The position numbers were made by a program, and so were the translations under genes. Positions 1 through 10,233 of a stretch of DNA of 17,232 bases are shown here, piece by piece. The first letter of the stretch is position 1; every line of letters begins with the position of its first letter. The DNA comes from Terana coerulea (lineage: Eukaryota > Basidiomycota > Agaricomycetes > Polyporales > Phanerochaetaceae), in contig JAKOGH010001084.1 in assembly GCA_024811115.1 (NCBI GenBank), positions 1 to 17,232 on the forward strand, written 5' to 3'. The notes under the pieces are model-generated. The model saw only the letters and a program-made list of their open reading frames with translations, was not told the DNA's origin and made no database searches.

Positions 1-16
1 CACCTCATAACTTGTC

Positions 17-3000
17 ATGACCGAGACGAATACGATGTCCACAGGCCATCAACGAAAGACCCAGAAACTACCAGCCTAAGAAGAAGAAAGTGGAGGATGC
101 ATCATTACCTCCTGATGTTGGAACCAAGCCTATACAGTTACAGCGGAGAAGGGTTTGGCGAGCATGCGAAAGCTGCAGGTGCGTAAATTTGTGGCTTTGA
201 TTTCGTTCGATTCTGACGAACCCCTAGACGAAAGAAGATCAAGTGTGATGGAACCGAACCTACCTGCTCGCAGTGCGCGGCTTCGAAGTCTCAGTGTACA
301 TGGCTGCAGACCAAGGACAGGGCGGCGTTAAGCAGACAGTGAGTGCTCTTACTTTGCGATTGATATGAATACAAGACCCGTCTGACCCTGTGGAAAAGCT
401 ACGTTCAAGAGCTTGAAGCACGGCTGCAGCACATGGAGGGGCTATTCCAGCAAGTGGCCCCCATCTTGGAGCAAGTCGGGCAAGCTAGCGGTCTCGACGT
501 CTCTTCGGTCGCCTCTGGCTCTAACTCCTCAGGGGCCAACAACACCGGCACCAACGCATTCCAGGCCCTGTTAAATAATGAAGGACGTCTCCGCAAACCC
601 GACTAGGGCATCATCTCCCACTGGAATCAAGACAGAAGACGATATGTCAGAGTCGTTTGGCCAATTGGCGCTAGATGAGCATGGGCAGATGCGCTGGATA
701 GGCAGTTCCTCTGCCATGTCGCTCATCCAGTCCTTCCGTACCTTGACGACCTCTCCATTGCACCGAGTGTCGCCTATGGAGGAAGATCCTCTCGCTTCAG
801 CATCAACATTCTACTTTCCGGCCTCCGTGTTCTTCGGAAGGTCCGCGTCCTCCCTGGGCCAGAAGAAGTTGAATGGCCAGCGCGAGATCTGGCTGACAAG
901 CTCGTACGTTGCATTGTTCGTTGCGTCGGCTAATTTGTGACGACTGCCCTTCCAGGTGGAGGCTTACTTCTCTCGTTTCCACTTCCTCATGCCGGTTATT
1001 GACAAACCGTCTTTCGTGCAACGTTATAACCATATCATGGAGCATACCGGTGAGCCGTAGCTCAACGTCAGACAGCATTCCTGGCATTGATCAATGCTGT
1101 GTTTGCATGCGGCGCCAAGCTAGTAGATGATCCACGATTGTCTTCTAGCGAGGGCCTGGACGATGCTGGCATGGGCATGGTGTACTATGAACGGTATGGT
1201 TTACCATGAACTGAAGACGGAGAGCAAAGCTGATTGCTTCAATCTAGAGCCCTAATACTGCACTATATAAGTCACTCTATGATGCAGGTCGAGCACGTCC
1301 AGTGTTTCCTGCTCATGTCGTCATTCTTGTGCTCGGTGAACTGTCTACCACAAGCTTGGATCATGACCGGTCAGGCCGTGCGTATCGCTCAAGACATAGG
1401 CCTTCACGTAAGTTACCAGAGTTTCCATTCTGATGTAGTCCGAACTGAAGTGTTATGCAGAGATCTCCGCGTCGACTCGTGATTGGGTCGATCGAGAAGG
1501 AGACGCGGCGGAAAGGTGGGTTGCTGTTCTAGATCGAATGCTCGCCCTCGCACTTGGCCGCCCTCTGGGCATCGACGATAAGGACTGCGACGTCGAGATA
1601 CCCGTGGACGTCGATGACGAGAACCTTCCAGAATACTTCGCAGGCGCAAACATGTCGAGAGCGTCACCCTCCCTGATGGGCTTCATCGACATGATCAGTC
1701 TATACGGGATTGGTGGAAAGGTGCTCCGCCAGGTTTATTCCTTGGACAAGTGCAAGGAGTTCTTGGAACCAGAGAAACGCAGATTTGAATCGCTCGGTAG
1801 AAAATCTCGACAAGGCTCTTGAGAAGTGGTGCGAAGATCTTCCCGCCGTCTTCAAATCCGGGCCCACCTCCGACAAGCAGGTTTCGATGGGCGCGGTGCT
1901 TTGTACTCACTACTACTCCATCCTCACGACTCTTCACCGCAACTTCCTGCCGATTAAGCCCGACCAACCTATCTTGCCCCGCTCAACCCAGAAGGCGATC
2001 TCCACAGCTCGGGCATGCCTCAGACTTGCTCCTTCGATTAGGAACGTTGTCCCGCCAAGCCACCACTTGGCCTTCTTCATCCAGACTCTGTTCAGTTCGG
2101 TCGTCATCATATTGCTCTACGCCATGCATACAAACATCGGAGGATCTCGAACGGCTATGGACGAGGCAAGGTCCTGTTTGGGTTTCTTGGAATTGTGGGA
2201 AGGGTCGTGGCCGGGAGCGCGGAAATGTAGGGAGCTACTGGAGGACCTAATAGCTACTGCGAACGACGCCATTGGGGGTGGTAAAGGTCAGGCGCGGATG
2301 AGCGCCGCATCGTCTTCGCGTCTTCCTCCAACCCTCACTCCAACCTTCCTTCTGGTGCCCCTTCCCCTGCGGGAATGTCTGGCTCTTCCTCCATGCCCGC
2401 TCCTGTCAGCGTGCAAACGTCCGCGATCAAGAACCAAGTCAGACGAAATCGCTCACGGGATCCCCGTCTCTCGCCAAGATTGAGGCCAACCTCTGGTTAT
2501 CACCGTCATGACCGTAAGTAATCTTTGACTTGAGCTTGACACAAACGTTCTAATCCTTTCCACGACAGCATTGAGCCAACGAGCGAGGTCCACGTCTCGC
2601 AAACGGCCTCACGACGATGATTTCCAAGTTTGGCAACCCATCTTTGTCCAGCGTGCTCTCTGGATCATACCCCGGACGTTCAAATCTTAGCTCGCACGGT
2701 TCCCCTGTGTCTGTCAACAGCCATCCGTCCCCACCGTCGAGGTTGGAGACCACACTAGAAGCCAGTCCCACCATGCTACCCATGAACGCTTTCAACCTTC
2801 CGCCGCAGTCGCCCACTGTCCAAGGGCCTCAACAGCGCTACTCATACGATTTCAGCCTATCATCAGTACACGTGATAGTTGGAATGGTGGCCGACCCGAT
2901 GCAAACGGGACAATATACGAGAACCCTTCGCAAGGCGACGTTACCCGCCAGTCAACTACGGTCTGCAGTCCCCGGATTCCTCCTTCATGTCCGACCAGTT

Positions 3001-3270
3001 CGCTAGCTCGGACGTGAACCTGAACGGGCTTACTGCTCTTTCCACCACACCGCCGTTGTCCGGTTTCGCTGGGCCTGGTCTGCCGTTCAGAGGCTTGGAC
3101 TACATTCGCAACTACAACCCAGGCGGCTACGGTCTACCCGGCGAGCAAGACTCGATCTGGCAGACGTTCGATCCAGGCGCGTTCGGTCTTGACCCGAAAT
3201 TCCCTTCACGATTGGTGACCTGCCCGCCGATGGGCACGACGGCGGGCAGAGCTGGCCTTCGGAGGGCTAG
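17..3270 (+). CDS. Zn2Cys6 fungal-specific transcription factor (frame-broken by indels)
   Basis: This is a nuclear DNA-binding regulator. A lysine-rich stretch (QPKKKKVED) precedes a Gal4-type zinc cluster that is split by an intron at 179-227. The spacing is C-x2-C-x6-C-x6-C-x2-C-x6-C, with core CESCRRKKIKCDGTEPTCSQC minus its end. After an intron at 339-398 comes a short coiled-coil linker (HYVQELEARLQHMEG). The fungal-specific TF domain (PF04082 type) follows, including AYFSRFHFLMPVIDKPSF, AFLALINAVFACGAKLVDD and the typical LDRMLALALGRPLGI block. The tail is Ser/Pro-rich with little structure. Further introns lie at 904-955, 1194-1247, 1408-1460 and 2514-2568. ATG codons at 17 and 35 share a frame, but that frame meets a stop at 77 unless one base is missing near 60-75, so the start is tentative. 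About eleven frame shifts occur. The natural stop is the TAG at 3268-3270, after GDLPADGHDGGQSWPSEG. The arrangement resembles XlnR-like regulators, but the target genes cannot be read from the sequence. Confidence 0.85.
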
Positions 3271-3749
3271 CAATGACAGTGATTATGAATGTGCTATATA
3301 ACCATATTCGATATAGGTGTAGTGAATCTGGACTTCCGCCCCGTGCTATTGTCTGTGACCGCCCGTTATCCGTGTTTTGCTCTGCCAGTTGTCCCTGACA
3401 TATACGTACTACCCTGCTGTATCGATACCGGATATGTCTCATACTTTACATCTCGACAATGGCTACGTTCATTGGTTATTATTATTTTACTTAAATTACA
3501 ATGCTTTCTCTTCCGGTCATGCCTTCTACATGTCTGCGCTGCACTTGCCGTTGAATCAGAAGGGCCGAGACTCAGGGCGCCCGGCCGGCTTGTAAGTAGT
3601 CTCAGCTGACCTCCTGCGAATGAGACATGGTCAGTGGCGCTCACCTCGGCTTTCTCTCCCCGGTATGTGCGCGGTTCGACGAACTATCATGCACGTCCGG
3701 AAGAGCAGCGGGTAGACGCACCTGAGCTGCATCTTACTTCTGAACCACC
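3271..3749. other. Intergenic region between the TF and the acyl-CoA dehydrogenase
   Basis: This 479-bp gap lies between two genes in the same direction, so it holds the 3' UTR of the regulator and the promoter of the dehydrogenase. An AT-rich stretch near 3470-3500 could belong to the 3' end signal. Short open frames on both strands have no recognisable protein content. I see no RNA gene or repeat in it. Confidence 0.5.
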
Positions 3750-5577
3750 ATGTCGTCCCATCCCATCGTTGACCTGACCTCGCCCTCGTCATGGGCCATG
3801 GTGCGTTGCCTGAACTCGTAAAGCGCGGTATGGTACTGAGAACAGGGGCTTTCAGATTGAGGACAAATTCTCTCCCTTCGCGAAGGAGACGTTGGCAAAG
3901 CTCGTCAACTTCCAGATGGTCAGTCCAGAGTCGCCGGTGCTACGTGTCCGTCGCGTCTTACGAGTATGTAGGAGGAAGTGGAGCCAGCCCTGCGTGTATC
4001 TCACGCGCAACTGCCGGACGACGAAACACGGTGGAAGACTGTCATCCCAGTTATCGAAGACCTGAAGGCGAAAGCGAAGAAACTTGGCCTGTGGAACTTG
4101 TTCTTGAGCAAGACTCATTACCCCGAGCATGGTGTAGACTTGACCAACCTCGAGGTGCGGACCGTGCCGCATTCCCTTGGGCACATTTCCTAACCATTTC
4201 TGAAGTACGCGGTGATGGCGGAGGTGCTGGGACGAGGCGGCCATTTGTCTTCCGAAGTGCACAACTGTTCCGCCGACACCGGAAACATGGGTAAGTGGTG
4301 GTCAGCTGCCGTAGTTGCGCCCCTGATATTTGCTGAGCAGAGGTATTGGCCCGCTATGGCTCGCCTGAGCAACAGAAGAAGTGGTTGGTTCCCTTGCTCA
4401 ATGGCGAGACCAGGTCGGCATTCGCCATGACTGAGCGTTTCGGTACGTTCTCTCGAACTCGCCAAATGTACTCGTTAACCGAATAACCTTCATAGTTGCT
4501 TCGTCCGACGCTACAAACATCCGTACCTCCATTCGGCAGGAAGGTAATGACATTGTGATCAACGGGCACAAGTGGTGGATCAGCGGCGCCGGCGACCCTC
4601 GCTGCTCCACCTAGTGCTTGGCAAAGCGACCCTAACAACTCGGATCGCTACAGCCAGCAGAGCATCGTCATTGTGCCCGCGAACACCCCAGGCGTCAAGG
4701 TCGTCCGCCCGATGAAGGTGTTCGGCTACGATGGCGCCCCTGAGGGTCACTGCGAGATTGTTTACGACAACGTCAGGGTACCGCTGAGCAACCTGGTTTT
4801 GGGATGGGGCAAGGGCTTTGAGATTATTCAAGGCCGTCTGGGGTACGTCAGCCCGATGATACAATATGCAAGCGTAGTGCTGATTGTGATTGTACAGTCC
4901 TGGTCGTATTCACCACTGCATGCGTTCTATCGGTGCAGCGCAGAATGCACTGGACCTGATGCTTGCCCGGGTCACTGACCCTACTCGTAAGACTTTCGGC
5001 AAGTATCTATATGAGCACGGTAAGTACTTTGCGTAATCCATATGAGTCTGTCTCTGACCAAGGTATGTCGATCTCTAGGGACCGTCATCGCGGATATTGC
5101 AAAGTCGCGAGCCGAGATCGAGCGCACGTCTTCTTGTGCTTAGCGCTGCATTGCAGATTGACAAGTTCAAGGCCAAGGGTGCCTTGAAGGAGATTGGCAT
5201 TGCGAAGGTTTGTTGGTGCCCCGTTCCAATGAGCCAAATGTGCTGATAATTTTTTTCAGTTTGTGGTGCCCTCAATGGCGCTCCAAGTGGTGGACCGCAC
5301 GATACAAGCTTTCGGAGCTGAGGGTGTTTCCCAAGACCAAACCCTAGCGGAAACATGGGCAGGCTTGAGAACGCTGCGGCTCGCCGATGGTCCGGATGCT
5401 GTAAGTGCGACGCCATCCGCGATGTTTGCAATGCTCTGACGATCACTGCATAGGTTCACGTCCAGCAGATTGGTCAACGCGAGCTCAAGCGGGCTCCCGG
5501 TTACGAAACGGCTCAATGAGGTGAAGAAAAAGGAGAAGGAGCTCTTTGCCAAGTATAACATCAAGTCTCATCTCTGA
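3750..5577 (+). CDS. Acyl-CoA dehydrogenase, ACAD10/ACAD11-like
   Basis: This is an FAD-dependent enzyme that introduces the first double bond into acyl-CoA in beta-oxidation. The start [17 protein letters not shown] at 3750 is followed by nine introns of 50-59 nt: 3801-3855, 3919-3971, 4155-4205, 4291-4340, 4443-4495, 4843-4897, 5020-5078, 5208-5259 and 5401-5453. Family blocks appear in order: [125 protein letters not shown] and [16 protein letters not shown]. The [15 protein letters not shown] signature is closest to the ACAD10/11 group. Breaks occur near 4610, at 4623-4625, near 5120 and near 5494; correcting for them gives 450 codons including the stop. Without the last correction the frame ends early, at 5515-5517. 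With it the protein ends in KYNIKSHL, a possible peroxisomal signal. Confidence 0.93.
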
Positions 5578-5846
5578 ACTTTGCCTGGACCATACTCTTT
5601 ATCGGTGCTTGAATGCTTATAGGATATCTCATGGATGCACTGGAAGAATTTTTGAAGGATTGCCACAGCTCCTCAAATGTTTAATGACCGGAGCGTAAGA
5701 AAGAGATGAATACAAGTGTATCAACCACACGCATACATCTAGTCAACAAGCGAGTCAGGTGCAGTACTAGCTTTTACCATGTTGCTGGAGACGATCACAT
5801 GTGGGCACGTTAATCTCGCAAATGATGTAGCATGTTCTACATACTT
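5578..5846. other. Short convergent intergenic region
   Basis: These 269 bp lie between two converging genes and can only hold their 3' UTRs and end signals. I see no gene, repeat or RNA structure in them. Confidence 0.5.
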
Positions 5847-6912
5847 CTAGTTCTTAGGCTTCGCAATTCTCTTTGCTTCTTGCTCCTTCAGCACTTTGAC
5901 CTCTCGCTGATCCTCGCCATGTGAGCTATCATCGACCGCGCTTGCGATGCGCTCGTACAATCTTGCCAGGCCTTGGTGAGTCAATCCTTCGTCCCCGTAC
6001 GCACATGGCTATTGTTTGCGGACGGTGACTTCGAAAGCCGTCAGAAACAAATGCCGAGATCTCCTCCATCTCGCCCACCCAGCGATACGCTTTCGGGAGC
6101 ATGCTCGGGGTCCCATTTATGACGCGTTGTAGAGCCGCGGGCTGCGAGTCGGACAATTCGTGCAGCAGTGCCGTAGCTGTGGCTGGTGATGCAGCATGTG
6201 CAGCTGTGCGGTGGTTATTTAAGTTAGTCCTACAGTTCTGCTGCATTGTGTTACGCGCATACACAGTATCATTGTGGTTATGAGGCCTATTGTACCCTTG
6301 GTATGCCCTACGATATTTTTAGCGGATAGACGACGTTAGCGAGCAGATATTGGAAGAACATACTGCATACGACATCTTCAAGGCACTGGCATCACCCACA
6401 CCCGCACCTTCTCCTTTCAAAACCTTGACATTGAGACCATACTTCGTCAGGTCATTAAACTCTTGGAGGGTTGCCTGGTCCTCAGAGTCGGCCGACGCAT
6501 AGAACACAGGATTATAGTCTCCACTAGGTGGTCCTCCAATGATGCCAGCGTCTATAAAGCTGATAGACGTGCCCTTGAACAGCGAAGCAATCTGCTTCAC
6601 AGTTGTTGGGTTGACGGCGTTACAGTCCGCGAAGCCAAGGGCTCTGTTAGGCGCAGATGTCGCATGGGCGTCGCGGAAGCGTTCGGCGAAGGCATAGGCC
6701 TCGCTTGGAGGGAGAATGCTAAGCACCCATTGGGACTTAGATGCGATGTCAGTGAGAGACGCATCTTGCAAGCCGGCCTCAGATGCGCGTTTACGCGTGG
6801 CGGCAGACCGACCCGTCAGGTCTGTGAGGACTGTCAGGCCTGTAGTGGTCAAACGCCGGCCGACGGCGGCACCCATTGCGCCAGCGGCGACAACCGCAAG
6901 AGTAGGGGACAT
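5847..6912 (-). CDS. 6-phosphogluconate dehydrogenase-like / beta-hydroxyacid dehydrogenase, DUF1932-type
   Basis: This is a predicted NAD(P)-dependent oxidoreductase of the 6PGDH/3-hydroxyisobutyrate dehydrogenase superfamily; the substrate is unknown. The start at 6912 gives MSPTLAVVAAGAMGAAVG, a Rossmann nucleotide-binding loop in which Ala takes the place of the first Gly of GxGxMG. Then come SQWVLSILPPSEAYAFAERF, IDAGIIGGPPSGDYNPVFYA and GAGVGDASALKMSYAG, which holds the expected catalytic Lys. The helical C-terminal domain (LLHELSDSQPAALQRVI, RWVGEMEEISAF) matches the DUF1932 pattern. The protein ends EQEAKRIAKPKN. Introns are at 6308-6363, 6204-6262 and, less surely, 6009-6048 (only 40 nt). 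One base appears to be missing near 6302, in GGITKG-like sequence after the first intron. The corrected exons total 304 codons. The gene converges on the acyl-CoA dehydrogenase and diverges from the Yip1 gene. Confidence 0.85.
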
Positions 6913-7622
6913 GACAAGTATCAAGTTGTGTGTGGTTGTCGTGAAAGGAACGTTATCGCGATGTCGACGTGTGAAGACTACTGACCAAGCTTTCCCACGC
7001 CACCAAGTCGCCGGCATGTACGGCATCTCAGGCCTTCCCGTTTGCGCCAGGTTCAAGTTGTCGCGATTGAGCCCACAGGTGACATTTTTGCGCATGAGAG
7101 AAAGTCAAGGAGGTACGGCGAGAACACATTGACGTAAGGGTGACTCTCTCAACTCATTGAGCTCAGGGAATCCTAGGAATTTAGTAGTTTCAACGAGGCA
7201 GTTAGTACTCAAACTTAAAATCCGGGCTCGTTCGCTCCCATCCATGTGGGGACTCGACGGGTAACGCTCCGTACTCCTCGATACTTTCCCTAGGTTTTAG
7301 GAGGCTTTATTGGTCCACTCCCAGTCAGTACTACCACATCGACGCGGCTAAAATATTCCTTTTGCCTCTCGTAGCCGTGGTTCGGATATGATAAAAGCAG
7401 TGAGAGGTAAATACTAACGTGTCAGAGCCAAGCTGACATCACCTGTGACAATGTGCAGCAGGCGAGTACTTGGCCGAGGTGAAGTACATGAATTCCCGAT
7501 TCCAGCAACATCGGAAGGAGCGCCTATATTGATCCGCTACACGTGGCGAATCGTAACCGCGCTGAAGCGCGCGCCGGGCTGTGGCTGTCTCTTACCACCA
7601 GCCAGCCATACGTCGAGCTCTC
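6913..7622. promoter_or_regulatory. Divergent intergenic region (6PGDH-like gene and Yip1 gene)
   Basis: These 710 bp separate two divergent starts and should contain both promoters. A palindromic CACGTG, the core of bHLH/E-box sites, lies at 7540-7545, about 78 bp before the Yip1 ATG. An ATTGG (CCAAT box read on the minus strand) lies near 7310. No TATA box stands out. Open frames here have no recognisable protein content. I see no repeat or RNA gene. Confidence 0.45.
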
Positions 7623-8781
7623 ATGGCGTACGTATCAATCGAGTCCGACGACGTCAGTGCGGATTATACTATGCTTGCGCTGAATAAAGCTGACGTCCCC
7701 CTTCAGCGCATGGAAGAAGGCCCAGAAGGCCTGCAGTTTCAATGTATGCAAAGCGTGTTCACCTGCATAAGGTCTTCCCCTGACAGACTGATGAGACAGC
7801 ATTTCTGGAGACGGACGCTCGAAATACATCGGGAGTTGGAGCTAATTCACAGAGAGGTGCGTGGCCGCCCACCCGACTGGCGTGATACCTCCAGCTAAAG
7901 GTCAAGCGCAGGGTACATTCCAGACAAGTCAGGAAAGTCCGGTTTCTGGACACTCGATTACTACCAGCCGTACTTCGATGTGGATACCAAAATCGTTCGT
8001 CAGAAGTTCTACTTTTGTGGCATTGTCAGCTCACCGTTCCGCGCGCAAATTAGGTTCTTCGACGCTGCTACAGAACCCTCATTCCCACAACCCCTTCATT
8101 CATCTCGGATTACCTTCAACCAGCCGATCTGTATGGCCCATTCTGGACATTGACAACGCTCATATTCTGTCTCTTCGTGTTCTCATCACTGGCGTCGTCC
8201 ATCGCCGCGTACCTCTCCGACCCTGCCGCGTCGTCTCCAACGAACCCAATTGAATACGACTTTGGATTGTTGAGTACGGCCGTAGGACTTGTCTACGCGT
8301 ATGGACTAGGTGTACCGATTCTGTTGTGGCTCGGCCTGCGGTACTTGGGCGTTGGGAGTGGAGTGTCACGGAGGCGGTCGCATTGTGGGGGTACGGGCAG
8401 TTTGTCTGGATACCCGTGGCAGTGAGTGCAGCTCATTTGTTCTGAACACTAATACCCAATTGTCGTATTCCAGGCACTGTGTGTGATTCCCGTTCCAATT
8501 GTGCGGTGGGTCCTGGTCGGTGTCGCGTTCGTACTATCCGGATACTTCCTGATGTCCAACATGGCCAATAATCGCAACCGTGCGTCCAAACATCCTCTCA
8601 CTTACTCTCAGCTGACGCGTCTCGGGTTCAGGCTGACCAAAAGGCAGTACGTCTAGTGGCAGTCCTGCTAGTGCTGCTACACGCCGCGTTTGCACTTTGT
8701 CTTAAAGTCCTCTTCTTCAGCTACTATGTCGTCAAAGAGATAGGGCCGAAGGATCCCATCCCTCCTGTAGTGACTCCGTGA
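7623..8781 (+). CDS. Yip1-domain Golgi membrane protein (Yip5/YIPF1-YIPF2-like)
   Basis: This multi-pass membrane protein belongs to the Yip1 family, which binds Rab GTPases and acts in ER-Golgi vesicle traffic. The start at 7623 gives MAYVSIESDD, then RMEEGPEGLQFQSFLETD after introns 7653-7706 and 7744-7799. The cytosolic part holds GFWTLDYYQPYFDVDTK and, after intron 7995-8053, VLRRCYRTLIPTT and the family motif DLYGPFWTLTTL. About five hydrophobic segments follow (for example LIFCLFVFSSLASSI, VGLVYAYGLGVPILLWLGL, VRWVLVGVAFVLSGYFL and LVAVLLVLLHAAFALCL). Introns at 8422-8473 and 8580-8631 precede the end at KDPIPPVVTP. Frame breaks lie between 7856 and 7901, at 8354-8356 (GGGG read as GGG in GVGEWSVTEA) and near 8565. 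The intron at 7857-7900 (44 nt) is uncertain. Corrected length is about 280 residues. Confidence 0.88.
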
Positions 8782-8876
8782 ATATCCTTTGCTACATATT
8801 ATTATTGTTTCATCAATTATCTAAAGAGTGGTGTGTACTATGTGCTGGTGAATCCCACTACAGTACGTACGGCAAA
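8782..8876. other. Compact convergent intergenic region
   Basis: Only 95 bp separate the stop codons of the Yip1 and rhomboid genes. The stretch is AT-rich, with repeated TTATTATTG-like sequence near 8795-8812 that could serve the 3' end of the Yip1 transcript. The two 3' UTRs very likely overlap as antisense RNAs. Confidence 0.5.
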
Positions 8877-10047
8877 TCAGAAGATGCGGAATCTTTTGCT
8901 TAGGAAAAGGCAATTCCTGCAATGAGCCCACCAATGTGACCTGCATTATCAAATCCGGACTGCTGCGTGAATGACGCACATCAGCATGAGCGTGCAGGTT
9001 CAAGTATGCCAACTCACCTTATCCTGCAGCGATTCGTAGCCATCCATGAGGAAAATACCTGTGACCAACATCCAAGCGGGTAGAGGAACAATGCCGAAAA
9101 GCGCGAACTGAGCCTTTGGTGCAACGCATGCGAAGAACGACATGACAGCGTACACTGCACCTACGGAACAGTCAGCAGCTGCAATAGGTAAAGTAGTTAG
9201 AAAACATACCGCTGGCCCCGTGCGAGGAATAACCCGGGCGATGCTTCACGGAGGAGTTCCACCACAGGCTTGCTAAACTGCAAAGGATACCGCCGCCGAG
9301 GTAGAGTCCCAAAACCCAGCGTTTCCAAGCAGCTGGAGTGCAGGGGGTGCCATGAAGTAGAACGTAAACCCGTTCACGAGTATATGCATCGTGCCATTAT
9401 GGGAGAATGCAGATGTCAGAAGCGTCCATCTATTCTTAAGGGTGAGTAGACAATGTGGGCAGACTAGCCGAACACGTACACGCGACCTGCACTAAAGTTT
9501 TCCACGCTCACAGAGAAGTTACGTTGTAATATTAGATAAAGGTCGGGGTACCACTGCTTGTCTACATGCGATGAATAATGTGTGTTACTTCGAAATCAGT
9601 CATATGCGGCAAGTTTGCGTACGTATAACGCGTACCAGCTGCCAACCGGCAAAGACGGCTCCATTGATGCCCAAAACGCCCCAGAAGATCACATTCGACG
9701 GTATGGAATTGAGCCAGCAGATGAATCGCCGCCATGGTCCCTGCTCTCCAGGTGGTGGAGGCTGGTATGGATACCTTGATCGCGAGGACGAGACCGTTCG
9801 TTGTCGATGCGTGGCTTGCTCGACTTTGGTTGAAAGAAACTGAACCATTGATGGCGGTTTGGCCTGTTCGCATACTGAGGTCGAGATCGTGCGGCGAGTC
9901 AATATTCCGGTGTGCCATGGCTGTAGTTGTATGTGAAGCGTAGGCCTAGCAGTGCATCCAGAGAAGCCCCGAGCTGAGCGGTAAGAGCGTCGGAGTCCTT
10001 GTTGCCCTTGTGAGGGATTTGGCGAACAGGCCAGCGTACAGGTTCAT
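8877..10047 (-). CDS. Rhomboid serine protease, mitochondrial type (Pcp1/PARL-like)
   Basis: This is an intramembrane serine protease. The start at 10047 gives MNLYAGLFAKSLTRATRT, a basic, hydroxylated, acid-free N-terminus typical of a mitochondrial presequence. A proline-rich linker (YPYQPPPPGEQGPWRRF) leads to the first membrane segment (VIFWGVLGINGAVFAGW). Rhomboid signatures follow: VWTLLTSAFSHNGTMHILVN (conserved His and the oxyanion Asn), GYSSHGASGAVYAV (catalytic Ser in GASG) and FDNAGHIGGLIAG (catalytic His). Introns are at 9562-9622, 9430-9479, 9161-9209 and 8960-9017; the last ends in CAGCAG, so the acceptor could also fall three bases earlier. Breaks lie near 9965, at 9311-9314 and at 8904-8907, both the latter a run of five A read as four. 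Taken literally the frame stops at 8899; corrected, it ends FFLSKRFRIF at 8877. Length is about 317 residues. Mitochondrial location is inferred from the N-terminus. Confidence 0.88.
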
Positions 10048-10233
10048 GGCGGAGAGGTCGAAGGCAGCGGTGCAATGAGGCTCGGCGACTTCATGGAAAG
10101 CATTCGCGGAGGCGGCTTCTCGGCAGTGTAGCTAGGACCCCGGAACCTACATCGCGGTTTCTGTCTTCGTGCACGTGGCCACTATAGGGATGCGCCTTTG
10201 GGCGCGACCGCGACCACCGCGCCGACAATCACC
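10048..10233. promoter_or_regulatory. Bidirectional promoter, rhomboid / TRAPPC2
   Basis: Only 186 bp separate the two divergent start codons, so both promoters and both 5' UTRs must fit here. I see no TATA box. The part next to the TRAPPC2 start is GC-rich with CGACC/CGCG repeats (10198-10222). Confidence 0.5.

Noticed and set aside
1050..1075. A 26-nt GT...AG intron in the transcription factor that would restore the frame
   Set aside because: It would be far shorter than any other intron here. One missing G at 1057 turns the same bases into the coding sequence GEPVAQRQTAFLALINAV, which fits the general error pattern better.
17..3270. Transcription factor as a decayed pseudogene
   Set aside because: Its breaks are of the same kind and similar density as those in neighbouring essential genes, while the domain blocks and splice sites are preserved.
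7100..7440. Possible small element: weak inverted repeat (CCTCTC near 7365, GAGAGG near 7402)
   Set aside because: Six-base arms with a long spacer are expected by chance; there are no terminal repeats, target duplication or RNA-gene signature.
8121..8130. A missing G at 8125 in the Yip1 gene
   Set aside because: The apparent shift disappears once the 59-nt intron 7995-8053 is recognised. The exon then reads VLRRCYRTLIPTT ... QPADLYGPFW without a break.
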